Origin: Scytonema hofmannii PCC 7110
GTDB lineage: Bacteria; Cyanobacteriota; Cyanobacteriia; Cyanobacteriales; Nostocaceae
NCBI RefSeq assembly: GCF_000346485.2
Contig: NZ_KQ976354.1
Location: forward strand, 434,001 to 498,000
Reading direction: 5' to 3'
DNA length: 64,000 nt
The first letter of the stretch is position 1, and each line of letters starts with the position of its first letter. The position numbers and the translations under genes are program-made. Below are positions 17,403 through 26,934 of this stretch, piece after piece. A model generated the notes under the pieces. That model saw nothing but the letters and a program-made list of their open reading frames with translations, did no database searches and had not been told where the DNA came from.

Positions 17403-17789
17403 AAATTGTGTATTCCATCGCTATCCATATCAAAGGTGTTTGTATCCACAGACACACCCACCGACACCGCACCAGTGAAATGAACCATACGCCTATAATC
17501 TTTGCGGGATGATTTTATTTTCTCTGTCAGTTGAAAAACTTAATTCTTGGCGCTCTTGGCGTCTTGGCGGTTCATTCTTCATCCCCATTTTATGCAACGC
17601 CCAAATAAATGAACCACACTATGCTCTTGTGGTACGGGCGTCCCGCCCGTGTATTAGAGAGGGCGGGCGAGGAAGCCCACCCTAGAGTCAAGTAGTCTAT
17701 TAACCTGAAAATTGCTGTAACTACATGGATGTTGGGCCGCGATCTATGTAAACCCGACGTAGAGGAAATGGTACTTTCCATGCTCCTTT
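17403..17789. other. Intergenic with dispersed hairpin repeat (inverted copy)
   Basis: 17602-17651 is an inverted copy of the repeat at about 14952-14997: the GC hairpin plus CATAGTGTGGTTCATTTA. A second GC-rich imperfect hairpin (GGGCGGGCG...) follows at about 17659-17684. No gene is seen before the array. Confidence 0.6.
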
Positions 17790-18566
17790 GTTTTTATCCC
17801 CGTGAGGGGAAGAGAAATGTAAACAAAAATCTCCTAGAAAAAAATGAAAAAGGACAACTATGAGTTTCCGTCCCCGTGAGGGGAAGAGAAATGTAAACGA
17901 CGTGTGGACCGTGACAGAAAAGGTCGAGGAACAGTTTCCGTCCCCGTGAGGGGAAGAGAAATGTAAACAACTTATCTGAGTTACCAGATTTCTCTAGAGT
18001 AAATTTCTGTTTCCGTCCCCGTGAGGGGAAGAGAAATGTAAACTTCTTGGACAATAGATAAAACAACGAAAGGGTTATACATTTGTTTCCGTCCCCGTGA
18101 GGGGAAGAGAAATGTAAACTAACAACCCCTACCCATGTTACTTATAAAGACGAAAAATGTTTCCGTCCCCGTGAGGGGAAGAGAAATGTAAACTGGCTCC
18201 ACCGCTTCCTCTCATCGAGGAACCTTGACCCGATTGTTTCCGTCCCCGTGAGGGGAAGAGAAATGTAAACTCTTCTACTGGTGCTACTGAAACCTACTTT
18301 GAGACTGACAGTTTCCGTCCCCGTGAGGGGAAGAGAAATGTAAACACTTGCAGTCTATTGATGATGTTGTTACTGGCTTCTTTAGCTTTTGTTTCCGTCC
18401 CCGTGAGGGGAAGAGAAATGTAAACTTGAAGGTCAAAAAATTGACCTGCGGTATCAAGACGGTTTCCGTCCCCGTGAGGGGAAGAGAAATGTAAACACTT
18501 TTTCTTCCGTCATTGATGACACTCTTTCCGAGTTTCCGTCCCCGTGAGGGGAAGAGAAATGTAAAC
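17790..18566 (-). CRISPR. CRISPR array 1: 11 repeats of 35 bp, 10 spacers of 35-45 bp
   Basis: Repeats start at 17790, 17864, 17934, 18009, 18085, 18159, 18236, 18311, 18391, 18462 and 18532. Each contains CCCCGTGAGGGG as the stem-loop. Read on the minus strand, the repeat ends ...CACGGGGACGGAAAC, like array 2, so I orient it minus. The terminal repeat at 17790 is altered at positions 5-7, as expected for the leader-distal end. The newest spacer is then 18497-18531. Compared with array 2 the repeat differs at only four of 35 positions, all in the 5' third. Confidence 0.97.
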
Positions 18567-18877
18567 CCTACCCTTCTAGACTCCTTACCAGGATTGACTT
18601 TGAAGGTGCTATTTTCGCGGGGGTCTAGTTGCTATGTCAATAAGCTTGACTTTATTGACAAAAACTGGTTAAGACAACCGCTTTAAATCCTTAGAGTATA
18701 AGGCTTTCGCGGGGGTGAACGAAATCACAAGGGTTTCAACTATCGCTAGACCCCCGCGAAAAATCTAAGTGTTGAAAGTCAAAAGCAACACTTTTACTTT
18801 CATTTGGAAACTTAATATTGAGTTGTCAAGGTTCTGTTGAGGTTTGGCTTTAATTTTTAATAGTATAACAAATTACT
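18567..18877 (-). promoter_or_regulatory. Leader of CRISPR array 1
   Basis: On the minus strand, moving towards the array, the order is as follows. AGTAATTTGTTATACT lies at 18862-18877 and GAACCTTGACA at 18824-18834. TTTTCGCGGGGGT is at 18750-18762, with its inverted partner ACCCCCGCGAAA at 18705-18716. A third ACCCCCGCGAAAA is at 18612-18624, followed by GCACCTTCAAA and AGGGTAGG at the repeat junction. All these appear in the same order before array 2. They are probably promoter and integration signals. Confidence 0.75.
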
Positions 18878-18984
18878 TCTCACTTTTCAACACCCACCTT
18901 GCTAACTTCGCGAATATTCCATCGACTTACATATTTTTTATCTAAAAAATATCGGGATACCCAAAACTAGACACTGGTTACTGG

Positions 18985-21900
18985 TCACTGATTGGTCTCT
19001 CCCTGACAAATCCATGCTCCCCAGTAAAGTGGATGTTCAAGTGGGGTATCTTCTTCTTTGGTTTGTTGTGACAATTTGTTAACGCTTAAGAGTTCTTCCA
19101 ACACTTCTATACCCAAGCTAGACTGACGCAATTCCTTGACTGTCAGCTTGCGGATGTAATTCTGGGCGTTCTGTAATGCTTCTGCACGATTCATACTATG
19201 CTGTAAGTTGTCGAAGAAACGCTCCATCAGCAAAGCAGTTGCGGTGTCAGGAACTTTCCACAGACTCATCACTAATGTCTTCGCTCCTGCGACAGCAAAA
19301 GCACGACGCAATCCAAATACGCCTTCACCAATTTTAATGTCTCCTCTGCCAGTATCGCAGGCGGATAACACAGTGAGTTCGTTCCCCCACAAGTCTAAAC
19401 TGGCAATGTCTTGGGCTAGGACAAATCCTTTACCTGCTTCACGGGGTAACGTACCACCAGAGAGCCAAGTATTAGCTCCTGCGAGAGCAACCCCGGATCG
19501 CATCATGGGGTTTTTGACTGTTGACAGCGCAAAATGCTCGAATTCTTGATTCCCTACCTTGGGTGGTTCTTGCTGTATGTCTGGTAAGAACAAACCGTGA
19601 GTGGCGATGAGCATGATTTTGGGACATTCTTGGGTGGTTAAGTGTGTTTCAAGTGCTTCTGTTCCTACATATAACCGTACATCTTTGAGCTTTTTGGCGA
19701 CACTTTCACCAAGAAATCTTGTCCCGTGAGCGCGGGACAAAAGGTTACCATCAAGAGTGTTGATAAATTCTTCGTTTGAGGATTGTTGTGAAGCGATCGC
19801 AGTTTTAACTTGCGTGCTTTGTGAGCTTTTCCCCACTTCCCATCTTGTTGGCTCGCTTGCTAAATCAAAATCTGGATCGGCTATGATTATAGATGTATTC
19901 GCAGTTCTTGTTGTCTGAACTCTAGAGCGGAGAATTTCGCGTCCAACTCCTAAATACGAGACAGTGTATTCATCCATAAGAAGATGTGTACCCGTCTCAT
20001 CAAGTGGTAATATTTGAAACGGCACTAAGTTGATGTTTCCATCTGGTGCGAAAATCAAATGTTTGTAGCCTCTGACTCCCTTAAGGATTGGCTGAAAAAG
20101 TCTTTGACTGAGTTGGATAGCTGTTGTGGAAGCAGATGGTGTAATTTGGGACTTAGGTAGAGGAGCGGTTTTTTTCCACGCCAGTGTTTCTTTGGTAGAA
20201 TCGGATACCTGTGAATGAAAGACTTGAATAAGGTTATCAATGGGTTGTACTTCTCCTAAATCGATGGTTTGCACTGCATCCGGTTGCCCAGATGGTAGAA
20301 TGAATGCCAAATAACGGGGAGCATGCCATTGTTTATCTCCCTTAGCCCTGACTGCATGAAAATCGAAAACATCGAAGCGGACAAATTCAATTAAAATCGA
20401 GTCAGTTGGTAATGCCTCAGCTACCGCAAAACGGTTAGGAAGTTGCTCGGAGAGTTGAATTTCTGGGACTTCAGATGCGAGTTGCTTTTGTAGGTTATTG
20501 TGTTGCGCTTCAAGTTGCGCTAACTGTTCTTGATACGCAGTGAAATCGTTGAAGAGAGAAGCAGAGAAAGTTAGGTTGACTAACTGCGCGTTCAACTCAC
20601 CCAGTTGACGAAACTTGTCTTGAAGATGAGGATAGCGATCGCTATACAAGGCTTGGTTTTGGGCGGCGAGGGAAGCAGTTGTGAGAGCTTTGCGTTTCAA
20701 CACAAAGTCCAATGCTTGTTGCTTGGCGCTATCTGAGTCCAATAGATGCTTGTAAATTAAAGAGAGAAACAAATCAAAATTGCCTCGAAGTTTCTCAATC
20801 AACGCGAAACGGTCATTATCGGAACTGAAGGCAAACACTCGACTAATTAACTTATCATTAATATAACTTGCTTGGATACGGTAAGACAAAGCTTCAGTAG
20901 GGCGATCGCTAGCTGTTAATATAGTTGCAAGATGATTCAAACTTCTTGCAACATCTGGATGTTCTTCGCCTAGTAGCCGTTTCCTCAGTTCCAAAGCTTC
21001 TGAGTATTTCCGTTCTGCTTCAAAGTAGCACCCTAGCGAAAAGTCTATTTTTGCCAAATTATTTAAACTGCGAGCCACATCAGGATGCTCTTCTCCTAAT
21101 AAAGATTTTCTAATCTTTAACACTTCTGTATACATCTGTTCGGCTGACAAATAGCGCCCTTGAGAGGTATAAATAGCCGCTAAACCATTCATACTGCTTG
21201 CGACTTGTGGATGTCGCTCTCCAAACACGCCTTTGATAATTGCCAAAGTTTCTAAGAATAATGACTCGGCTTGAGAATATTTAAACTGCTCTGCGTATAA
21301 TACTGCTAAGCTGTTGAGACTCGCAGCCACATCAGGATGCTTTTCTCCTAGAAATTTTTTGCTCATGGCTAATGCTGTTAGGTGCATTTGCTCGGATTGA
21401 ATATATCTTCCTTGCAAACGATAAACTTCTGCTATATCGTTAAATATCTCCGCAATATAAGGATGTTCCTCTCCTAGCGATATTTTTCTAATTTCTAAAA
21501 CCTCCAAATATTTTTGTTCGGCTTCCGAGTAACGTCCTTGATGTTGATAAAGCTTTCCTAGATTGTTTAAATAATCGGCGTAATCAGGGTGCTGTTTACC
21601 TAGTAATCGTTCGCACATTGATAATGCGTCTAAATGCATTTGCTCTGCTTGGATATAACGCCCTTGATGTAAGTAGAGCACTGCGAGATTATTTAAATTC
21701 TCTGCAATATTGGGATGTTCTGAAGTCAACAGACGTTTCCTCATAGAATAGGCTGCTAGATAATTTTGCTCTGCTTCTGGGTAACGCCCTTGTATAAGAT
21801 AAATTTCTGCTAAATTACTCAAGCTAGCTGCAACTTCAGGATGCTCGTCTCCAAAGACGCTTTTTCTCATTGCCAAAGCTGCCATGAATTTTTGTTCTGC

Positions 21901-22794
21901 TTCCAAATAGCGTCCCCGATCTTTGTAATTTCCTGCTATATTATTTAAAGTTGATGCAATATAGGAATGCTCATCACCTAGCAATTTTTTCAATATTGCC
22001 AAGGCTTGCAGATAGTTTTCTTCTGCTTGGAAGTAACGTCCTTGTGAATCATACAAAACTGCTAAATTATTTAAGCTGGTAGCTACATCATGATGTTCTG
22101 AACCCTGGAGATATTTTATTCTCTCTATGGCTTCTAAATACTTATTTTCTGCATCTTGATAACGTCCCTGAGACTTATAAAGTGTAGCGAGATTGTTTAA
22201 TGTACGCCAGATATCTTGAACTTCATATTCATTTTCACGCTCGTTTTGTATTTTGATAATTTGTAAATAGATATTTTCTGATTCTTGATAACGCCCTTGT
22301 TCTCGATAAACTTCTGCTAGATTATTAAGAACAATTAAAACTTGAGGATGTTCATCTTCTAGCAAACGCTTACAAAGATTTAAGACAGTTAAGAAATATT
22401 GTTCGGATTGAGAATAATATCCTTTTGATAAATAAAGTGCTCCTAGATTGTTAAGAGATTGTGCGACATATATATGCTCTTCTCCAAATAATGTTTTTCT
22501 CGTATTTAAGGCTTGTTGATATAAAGGTTCTGCTTCTGAATAACGCCCTTGTATGCGATATAATTCTGCTAGATTATTTATGCTGTCGCAATAAACGGAA
22601 TGTTCGGTAGTTTGTGTATTTTGTGCTAACATGACTGCTTGCTTCGCAACAATGACTGCTTGCTTTATGTCACCTTGTCCACAGAGTTGTACAACTTGCG
22701 CGTTCAGAATGTTTAAGTGCTCAATTATGTGTGTCATAAGAGGATGTTTTAACAGTTTTGGACGAATAGAATTCGCTACTATACAAACGCTCAT
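18985..22794 (-). CDS. TPR-CHAT protein (caspase-like protease with 13 TPR units)
   Basis: The 1269-residue protein has about thirteen 42-residue kinesin-light-chain-type TPR units (about residues 78-625, each with QGRYxxAExxYxxAL and EHPxVAxSLNNLAxLY). A helical linker follows, then a C-terminal CHAT domain. The catalytic dyad is visible: His1066 in IATHGLF and Cys1146 in LSACDTGRG. It would be a cytosolic protease regulated through TPR contacts. The gene ends 108 bp before the array 1 leader and reads in the same direction. Such proteins are common in filamentous cyanobacteria; a CRISPR link is suggested only by position and by the known TPR-CHAT partner of type III-E. Met20 is an alternative start. 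The last codons lie in a CCAGTGA-type repeat. Confidence 0.88.
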   Translation of the reverse strand: MSVCIVANSIRPKLLKHPLMTHIIEHLNILNAQVVQLCGQGDIKQAVIVAKQAVMLAQNTQTTEHSVYCDSINNLAELYRIQGRYSEAEPLYQQALNTRKTLFGEEHIYVAQSLNNLGALYLSKGYYSQSEQYFLTVLNLCKRLLEDEHPQVLIVLNNLAEVYREQGRYQESENIYLQIIKIQNERENEYEVQDIWRTLNNLATLYKSQGRYQDAENKYLEAIERIKYLQGSEHHDVATSLNNLAVLYDSQGRYFQAEENYLQALAILKKLLGDEHSYIASTLNNIAGNYKDRGRYLEAEQKFMAALAMRKSVFGDEHPEVAASLSNLAEIYLIQGRYPEAEQNYLAAYSMRKRLLTSEHPNIAENLNNLAVLYLHQGRYIQAEQMHLDALSMCERLLGKQHPDYADYLNNLGKLYQHQGRYSEAEQKYLEVLEIRKISLGEEHPYIAEIFNDIAEVYRLQGRYIQSEQMHLTALAMSKKFLGEKHPDVAASLNSLAVLYAEQFKYSQAESLFLETLAIIKGVFGERHPQVASSMNGLAAIYTSQGRYLSAEQMYTEVLKIRKSLLGEEHPDVARSLNNLAKIDFSLGCYFEAERKYSEALELRKRLLGEEHPDVARSLNHLATILTASDRPTEALSYRIQASYINDKLISRVFAFSSDNDRFALIEKLRGNFDLFLSLIYKHLLDSDSAKQQALDFVLKRKALTTASLAAQNQALYSDRYPHLQDKFRQLGELNAQLVNLTFSASLFNDFTAYQEQLAQLEAQHNNLQKQLASEVPEIQLSEQLPNRFAVAEALPTDSILIEFVRFDVFDFHAVRAKGDKQWHAPRYLAFILPSGQPDAVQTIDLGEVQPIDNLIQVFHSQVSDSTKETLAWKKTAPLPKSQITPSASTTAIQLSQRLFQPILKGVRGYKHLIFAPDGNINLVPFQILPLDETGTHLLMDEYTVSYLGVGREILRSRVQTTRTANTSIIIADPDFDLASEPTRWEVGKSSQSTQVKTAIASQQSSNEEFINTLDGNLLSRAHGTRFLGESVAKKLKDVRLYVGTEALETHLTTQECPKIMLIATHGLFLPDIQQEPPKVGNQEFEHFALSTVKNPMMRSGVALAGANTWLSGGTLPREAGKGFVLAQDIASLDLWGNELTVLSACDTGRGDIKIGEGVFGLRRAFAVAGAKTLVMSLWKVPDTATALLMERFFDNLQHSMNRAEALQNAQNYIRKLTVKELRQSSLGIEVLEELLSVNKLSQQTKEEDTPLEHPLYWGAWICQGETNQ

Positions 22795-22950
22795 CCCTCC
22801 GTTGTATCACCCGCCGTGTGATTACGAACACCGCCAAAGCAAGTATGAATTAAAACTTGACAAATATCTTCTCAACCATATTCAATTTGATACAAGAACA
22901 AATATCCGTAAGGGCATTATAGCTGTAGACTTAGCAAGGTGGGTACTATT

Positions 22951-23523
22951 ATGATAAAAAACGAGCAACAGTATCATATTACCAAAGAGTGGTTACAAAA
23001 ATTTGAACAGTCGGTAGCAGGAATTGATAATGATGAGAGTTTGAAAGCAGACGCGCTAAGATGGCAGCTATATAGGGATGCGTACCAAAGCCAAGTTGAC
23101 GATTTTAAGGCAGAAATTGCCGAATATGAAAGATTGACTAATTGCGAGCGAAACCACCCTATAAAAATTCAAGTTGAAAACTTCAATAAACTGCCAGATG
23201 TGTTAATAAAAGCTCGTATAGCTGCGAAAATGAGCCAGAAAGAACTAGCTGATATCTTAGGTATCTCTGAACAACGAATCAAAGAGTGCGAAGAGCAAGA
23301 TTATCAATGCGCTAGTTTTCTAGAAATCCTAGATATCAGTGAAGCATTAGGTGTAGCATTTAAAAATGCTTCTGTACAAGTTGATTTTGAAGAAATCGAA
23401 GAATTTAAGAAAGTCGCCGATAAATGGCGTAAACGGCAACAAGAAAAGAAAAATATTACAAGCTCAACTTTATTCAACGAGAGTAATCTCGAAACCAATA
23501 CTACTCGGATAAGCGGAAATTAG
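22951..23523 (+). CDS. XRE-type HTH protein, antitoxin-like
   Basis: Starting at ATG 22951, behind AAGGTGGG at 22936-22943, the product has 190 residues. The N-terminal 80 residues are helical (QYHITKEWLQKFEQSV; DDFKAEIAEYERL). An HTH_3 domain follows (KARIAAKMSQKELADILGISEQRIKECE, about residues 92-119), with a charged tail. The ATG overlaps the stop of a preceding open frame (ATGA), suggesting translational coupling with a partner whose start I cannot place (open tail at about 22800-22954, no family recognised). The C-terminal residues are coded by a dispersed repeat. It may be an antitoxin or repressor. Confidence 0.7.
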   Translation: MIKNEQQYHITKEWLQKFEQSVAGIDNDESLKADALRWQLYRDAYQSQVDDFKAEIAEYERLTNCERNHPIKIQVENFNKLPDVLIKARIAAKMSQKELADILGISEQRIKECEEQDYQCASFLEILDISEALGVAFKNASVQVDFEEIEEFKKVADKWRKRQQEKKNITSSTLFNESNLETNTTRISGN

Positions 23524-23567
23524 AACCCCGGTAACTCCTGCGAAACCGGGGTTCTGACACCTCAATT
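23488..23567 (-). repeat. Dispersed hairpin repeat overlapping the end of the XRE gene
   Basis: Core hairpin AGAACCCCGG...CCGGGGTTCT lies at 23522-23555. Flanks AATACTACTCGGATAAGCGG and GACACCTCAATT match the copies at 1-68 (inverted) and 53771-53862. Confidence 0.75.
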
Positions 23568-23903
23568 CTCGTTAACCAAATAGTATTGATCTCGAAACAG
23601 CTTGAGCATAAAAATAGTCGTTTCAAAATCCTACTCCCTTCTCGCTATAAGATTACCGATCTGCTTTTCCTCTTTCTTGGCGCTCTTTGCGTCTTTGCGG
23701 TTCATTTAAATAGGTAATCTTCGGGCGGAAAGGGAGTAATGTTAGCAAACGCGATAGCATATCAACCAATAATGGTCGAGTTGTTAGCCATTTTTGCCAA
23801 CATGAATGGGGATATCGTATTCCTGACCGTTCAATTTTCTCTTACCAAATATTGATTGACAGTGTTGAGAAGATATCTTGCGAAGAAATATTTGTATAAA
23901 AAA
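23568..23903. other. Intergenic without recognisable gene
   Basis: The region contains TTCTTGGCGCTCTTTGCGTC, a short sequence that also occurs near 17546. No coding signal is evident between the XRE gene and the convergent HTH-DUF4384 gene. Confidence 0.5.
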
Positions 23904-24653
23904 TTATTCTGTAATCATATATTGTGTATACAAAACCTGGTACTCTCCTGTCTGATTAATATATTCTAATAATCGGCTTAAATGACTTGCTTCTAGTTGC
24001 AAAGGGTTATCGCTTTCTTGAGGTAGCCAATCTAAACCGGGCATTGTTTTAGTTACAACTGCCAAAATTTCCTCTTGACCTGGAGTCCCTTCAATTGGGA
24101 AAGCTCTCATGGAGGAACCTTCTTGGGGCAAAATGGTTTTACCTGCATTTAGGTAGGGTTGGGAAGCAAAACATGATGGACAAAAACACCACACTTCTCC
24201 AGATGTATCTTTTTGTAGAAGCAATAAATAACCGGGGTTATCAAAATTAACTTCAAATTGAATACAGTTACCCACACGTACAGATTTTTCATAAGGATTC
24301 GGAGTTTGCCAGTTCCAACCTAATGTTTTTTCTTTTACCAAGACGACTCCCATTTTTTCCGTAGGTGAGCCAAGAGTTTGAAGTTGCTGCCACAATTTAT
24401 CTAGGGGTGTTAGGTTTTCGGTTTCTTCTTCTACAGATTGTGCAACAATATCTTGCCAGTCTAGGTCAAGAAATTTGCAAATTTCTTCAAACTTGGTGCG
24501 GTAGATTGGTTTTCCAGTAAAAAAATTATTGACTGTTGAGTAAGCAAACCCTATTTTCTCTGCAAAAATCTTTTGATTAAAATTTTGGCGAGCTAAGGCG
24601 GCTTTAGCGCGACTGATTCCTTCTGGGGATGCAATAATTGAGCGCTGATTCAT
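23904..24653 (-). CDS. HTH plus DUF4384-like regulator beside RT-Cas1
   Basis: The 249-residue protein has an N-terminal HTH of the cyanobacterial type (RAKAALARQNFNQKIFAEKIGFAYSTVNNFF, residues about 14-45). The C-terminal half is DUF4384-like (VRVGNCIQFEVNFDNPGYLLLLQKD and VWCFCPS), a beta-rich domain often found beside proteases and signalling proteins. It is divergent from the RT-Cas1 gene, with 133 bp between them holding the ACTCATATACG motif copies. A role as regulator of the adaptation genes is inferred from this arrangement. Confidence 0.75.
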   Translation of the reverse strand: MNQRSIIASPEGISRAKAALARQNFNQKIFAEKIGFAYSTVNNFFTGKPIYRTKFEEICKFLDLDWQDIVAQSVEEETENLTPLDKLWQQLQTLGSPTEKMGVVLVKEKTLGWNWQTPNPYEKSVRVGNCIQFEVNFDNPGYLLLLQKDTSGEVWCFCPSCFASQPYLNAGKTILPQEGSSMRAFPIEGTPGQEEILAVVTKTMPGLDWLPQESDNPLQLEASHLSRLLEYINQTGEYQVLYTQYMITE

Positions 24654-24681
24654 AGCCTGTCGTAAAAACCCAACTACATCA

Positions 24682-24737
24682 ACTCATACACGAAGTCATA
24701 TATCTAAGTCAAGAACTCGTATACGTACTCATATACG
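24682..24737. promoter_or_regulatory. Candidate operator: ACTCATATACG-type repeats before RT-Cas1
   Basis: ACTCATACACGAAGTCATAT (24682-24701) matches 19 of 20 positions at 32538-32557, upstream of the second cas1. Two more units follow: ACTCGTATACG (24715) and ACTCATATACG (24727). The sites lie between the divergent HTH-DUF4384 and RT-Cas1 genes, a natural place for an operator. Confidence 0.6.
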
Positions 24738-24786
24738 TGCCTGCAACAATTAAATTTAAGGGCAATACAAATTTTCTCACTTTTTT

Positions 24787-26808
24787 ATGATGTTCACTCT
24801 TGAACAAATGACTTCTGCATGGCTTCTTGTCCGTGCAGGAACTAAAAGTGCAGGTGTCGATGGGATCGATGTTGACTTATTTGCATCTGCTGTTAATGAC
24901 CAGTTACGCATTCTTTTGCGTCAACTACAACAAGAATCTTACTGCGCTAGCCCTGCTAAAGGATTTTATCTCGCTAAAAGCAGTGGTGGTAAGCGTTTGG
25001 TTGGTATTCCTACCGTGCGGGATAGAATTGTGCAACGTTTGCTACTGGAGGAACTGTATTTTCCATTAGAAGATACGTTTCTTGATTGCAGCTACGCCTA
25101 TCGTCCCGGACGAAATATACAGCAAGCAGTACAGCATTTATATTCATACTACCACTTGCGACCAAAGTGGATTATTAAGGCTGACATTGCTGAGTTTTTT
25201 GACAGTTTGTCTTGGGCTTTACTGTTAACTGCTTTGGAAAAATTACCGCTTGAACCAATTGTAGTTCAATTACTGGAAGGGCAACTGCGATCGGGAATTG
25301 TCATCAATGGCAAACCGATTTACCCAGGTAAAGGAGTGCTGCAAGGTGGTGTTTTATCTGGAGCATTAGCAAATCTATACCTGAATGAATTTGACAAAAA
25401 ATGCCTTCATCAGGGGATAAATCTAGTCCGGTACGGAGATGATTTTGCAATTGCTTGTAGCAATTGGCGAGAAGCGACTCGTACCCTGGATAAAGTGGCT
25501 GCTTGGTTGGGTGAATTGTATTTAAATCTTCAACCAGAAAAAACCCAGATTTTTGCTCCTGATGACGAATTTACCTTTCTTGGGTATCGCTTTGCTAAAG
25601 GCGAAGTTTACGCACCACCCCCACCAGTCATCACTCGTGAAGGGGAATGGGTGACAAACGAATCAGGTTTACCTTATTTTCGTCCTAAGAAACGACCTGT
25701 AAAATTTGTTTCCCGTCCTCCAAAAGCTTGCAGTACCGACAAGCCTATCAAATTTCCTTCAGCACCAATTTCTCATCTTTGGCAGGAGTCTATGTCTACA
25801 TTATACGTAACCGATCAAGGCGCTTATCTAAGTGTAAAAAATCAGCAGTTTCAAGTATTCTATCAGGGCGAATTACGGATTAAACTTCCGGTCAGCAGGG
25901 TCAGTAATGTTGTGTTATTTGGTTGTTGCAATGTATCCCATGGTGCGGTGAGTATGGCGTTGCATCGACGGATTCCAATCATGTATTTGTCTCAGAAGGG
26001 AAGATATTTTGGCAGGTTACAAGTAGAGGGTGATGCAAAAGTTGAATACTTGATGCGACAGGTTGAGTGCTGTCAAAACCCTGATTTTACACGCCGTCAA
26101 GCTGAAGCAATAGTTAGAGCCAAGTTGCATAACTCACGAATCTTGCTCATGCGGTTAAACCGTCGTCGTAAATCTCAAGATGTAGATGAAACAGTTATCA
26201 AGACGGCGGCTCACGATTTAGAGGTTTTGATGAGTAAATTACCTTTTGCAGAGAATATGGATATGCTGCGGGGATATGAAGGAAAGGCGGCGACAATTTA
26301 TTTTCAAGCACTGGGAAGTTTATTTTCTGGTTCGTTTAAATTTGAAAAGCGCACTAAGCGTCCGCCCACTGACCCAATTAATAGTATGTTCAGTTTGGGC
26401 TACACTCTGTTAAGTCAAAATGTTTTTTCTTTCGTTCAAACAATAGGATTGCATACCCACTTTGGCAATCTTCACGTTCCAAGAGACAATCATCCAGCGC
26501 TGGTTAGCGATCTTGTTGAGGAGTGGAGGGCGTCAGTTGATTCTCTAGTGGCTTATTTGGTAAATTCTCAAATTTTCACGATTGATGATTTTACGTTACC
26601 CGATGAACGAGGTGGGGTGTATTTTCAACCACACGCCCTGAAAAAGTTTCTCAAGCATTGGGAAGAAAAATTGCAATCAGAGTTGACACACCCTCATACC
26701 GGACAAAAAGTGGTCTTTCGTCGTGCGATCGAGTTACAGGTACGCGAGTACATCTCCTGTTTGAAGGGAGAAGTGGAAGTTTACCGTCCCATGGTTTGGG
26801 AAAAGTAA
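24787..26808 (+). CDS. cas1: Reverse transcriptase-Cas1 fusion
   Basis: The 673-residue protein joins a reverse transcriptase (about residues 1-290) to a complete Cas1 (336-673, beginning MSTLYVTDQ). RT landmarks are KADIAEFFD (Asp133), GVLQGGVLSGALANLYL and RYGDD (YGDD at 216-219), all intact. Cas1 keeps the three metal ligands: Glu498 in GYEGKAATIYF, His563 in GNLHVPR and Asp575 in VSDLVEEW. No Cas6 domain is fused. It would take up spacers, including from RNA through cDNA, as shown for other RT-Cas1 proteins. It lies directly upstream of array 2 and its leader. The only intact cas2 is at 33700, 7 kb away. Confidence 0.95.
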   Translation: MMFTLEQMTSAWLLVRAGTKSAGVDGIDVDLFASAVNDQLRILLRQLQQESYCASPAKGFYLAKSSGGKRLVGIPTVRDRIVQRLLLEELYFPLEDTFLDCSYAYRPGRNIQQAVQHLYSYYHLRPKWIIKADIAEFFDSLSWALLLTALEKLPLEPIVVQLLEGQLRSGIVINGKPIYPGKGVLQGGVLSGALANLYLNEFDKKCLHQGINLVRYGDDFAIACSNWREATRTLDKVAAWLGELYLNLQPEKTQIFAPDDEFTFLGYRFAKGEVYAPPPPVITREGEWVTNESGLPYFRPKKRPVKFVSRPPKACSTDKPIKFPSAPISHLWQESMSTLYVTDQGAYLSVKNQQFQVFYQGELRIKLPVSRVSNVVLFGCCNVSHGAVSMALHRRIPIMYLSQKGRYFGRLQVEGDAKVEYLMRQVECCQNPDFTRRQAEAIVRAKLHNSRILLMRLNRRRKSQDVDETVIKTAAHDLEVLMSKLPFAENMDMLRGYEGKAATIYFQALGSLFSGSFKFEKRTKRPPTDPINSMFSLGYTLLSQNVFSFVQTIGLHTHFGNLHVPRDNHPALVSDLVEEWRASVDSLVAYLVNSQIFTIDDFTLPDERGGVYFQPHALKKFLKHWEEKLQSELTHPHTGQKVVFRRAIELQVREYISCLKGEVEVYRPMVWEK

Positions 26809-26830
26809 TCAGTGACCAGTTTTGAAATTT

Positions 26831-26863
26831 AGATTCCCGACTTCTTCAAGAAGTCGGGAATCT
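26831..26863. repeat. Perfect hairpin after RT-Cas1
   Basis: AGATTCCCGACTTCTT and its complement surround one C, 22 bp after the stop codon. The design is the same as the hairpins at 12-44 and 12795-12827. It may act as a terminator, although no T run follows. Confidence 0.7.
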
Positions 26864-26934
26864 AGCCTACTGAATTTATCTGATAGGAGAGTAAAATTTA
26901 TATTAAGTTGACAAATCGTGCTTTAAAAATGAAG

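Noticed and set aside
17794-18066. Minus-strand open frame with repeated FTFLFPSRGRK
   Set aside because: It is a translation of the CRISPR repeats and spacers of array 1, not a protein gene.
18985-22794. Type III-E (Craspase) reading of the TPR-CHAT gene
   Set aside because: No fused multi-RAMP effector exists here; the RAMP genes are separate and a Cas10 with GGDD is present.
22631-22954. 107-codon frame opposite the TPR-CHAT start
   Set aside because: Its first half is the antisense of the CHAT gene. Only the tail might be coding, and its start cannot be placed.
24787-25660. Group II intron or retron reverse transcriptase
   Set aside because: The frame continues without a break into a complete Cas1 domain, and no intron RNA or retron RNA structure is apparent.
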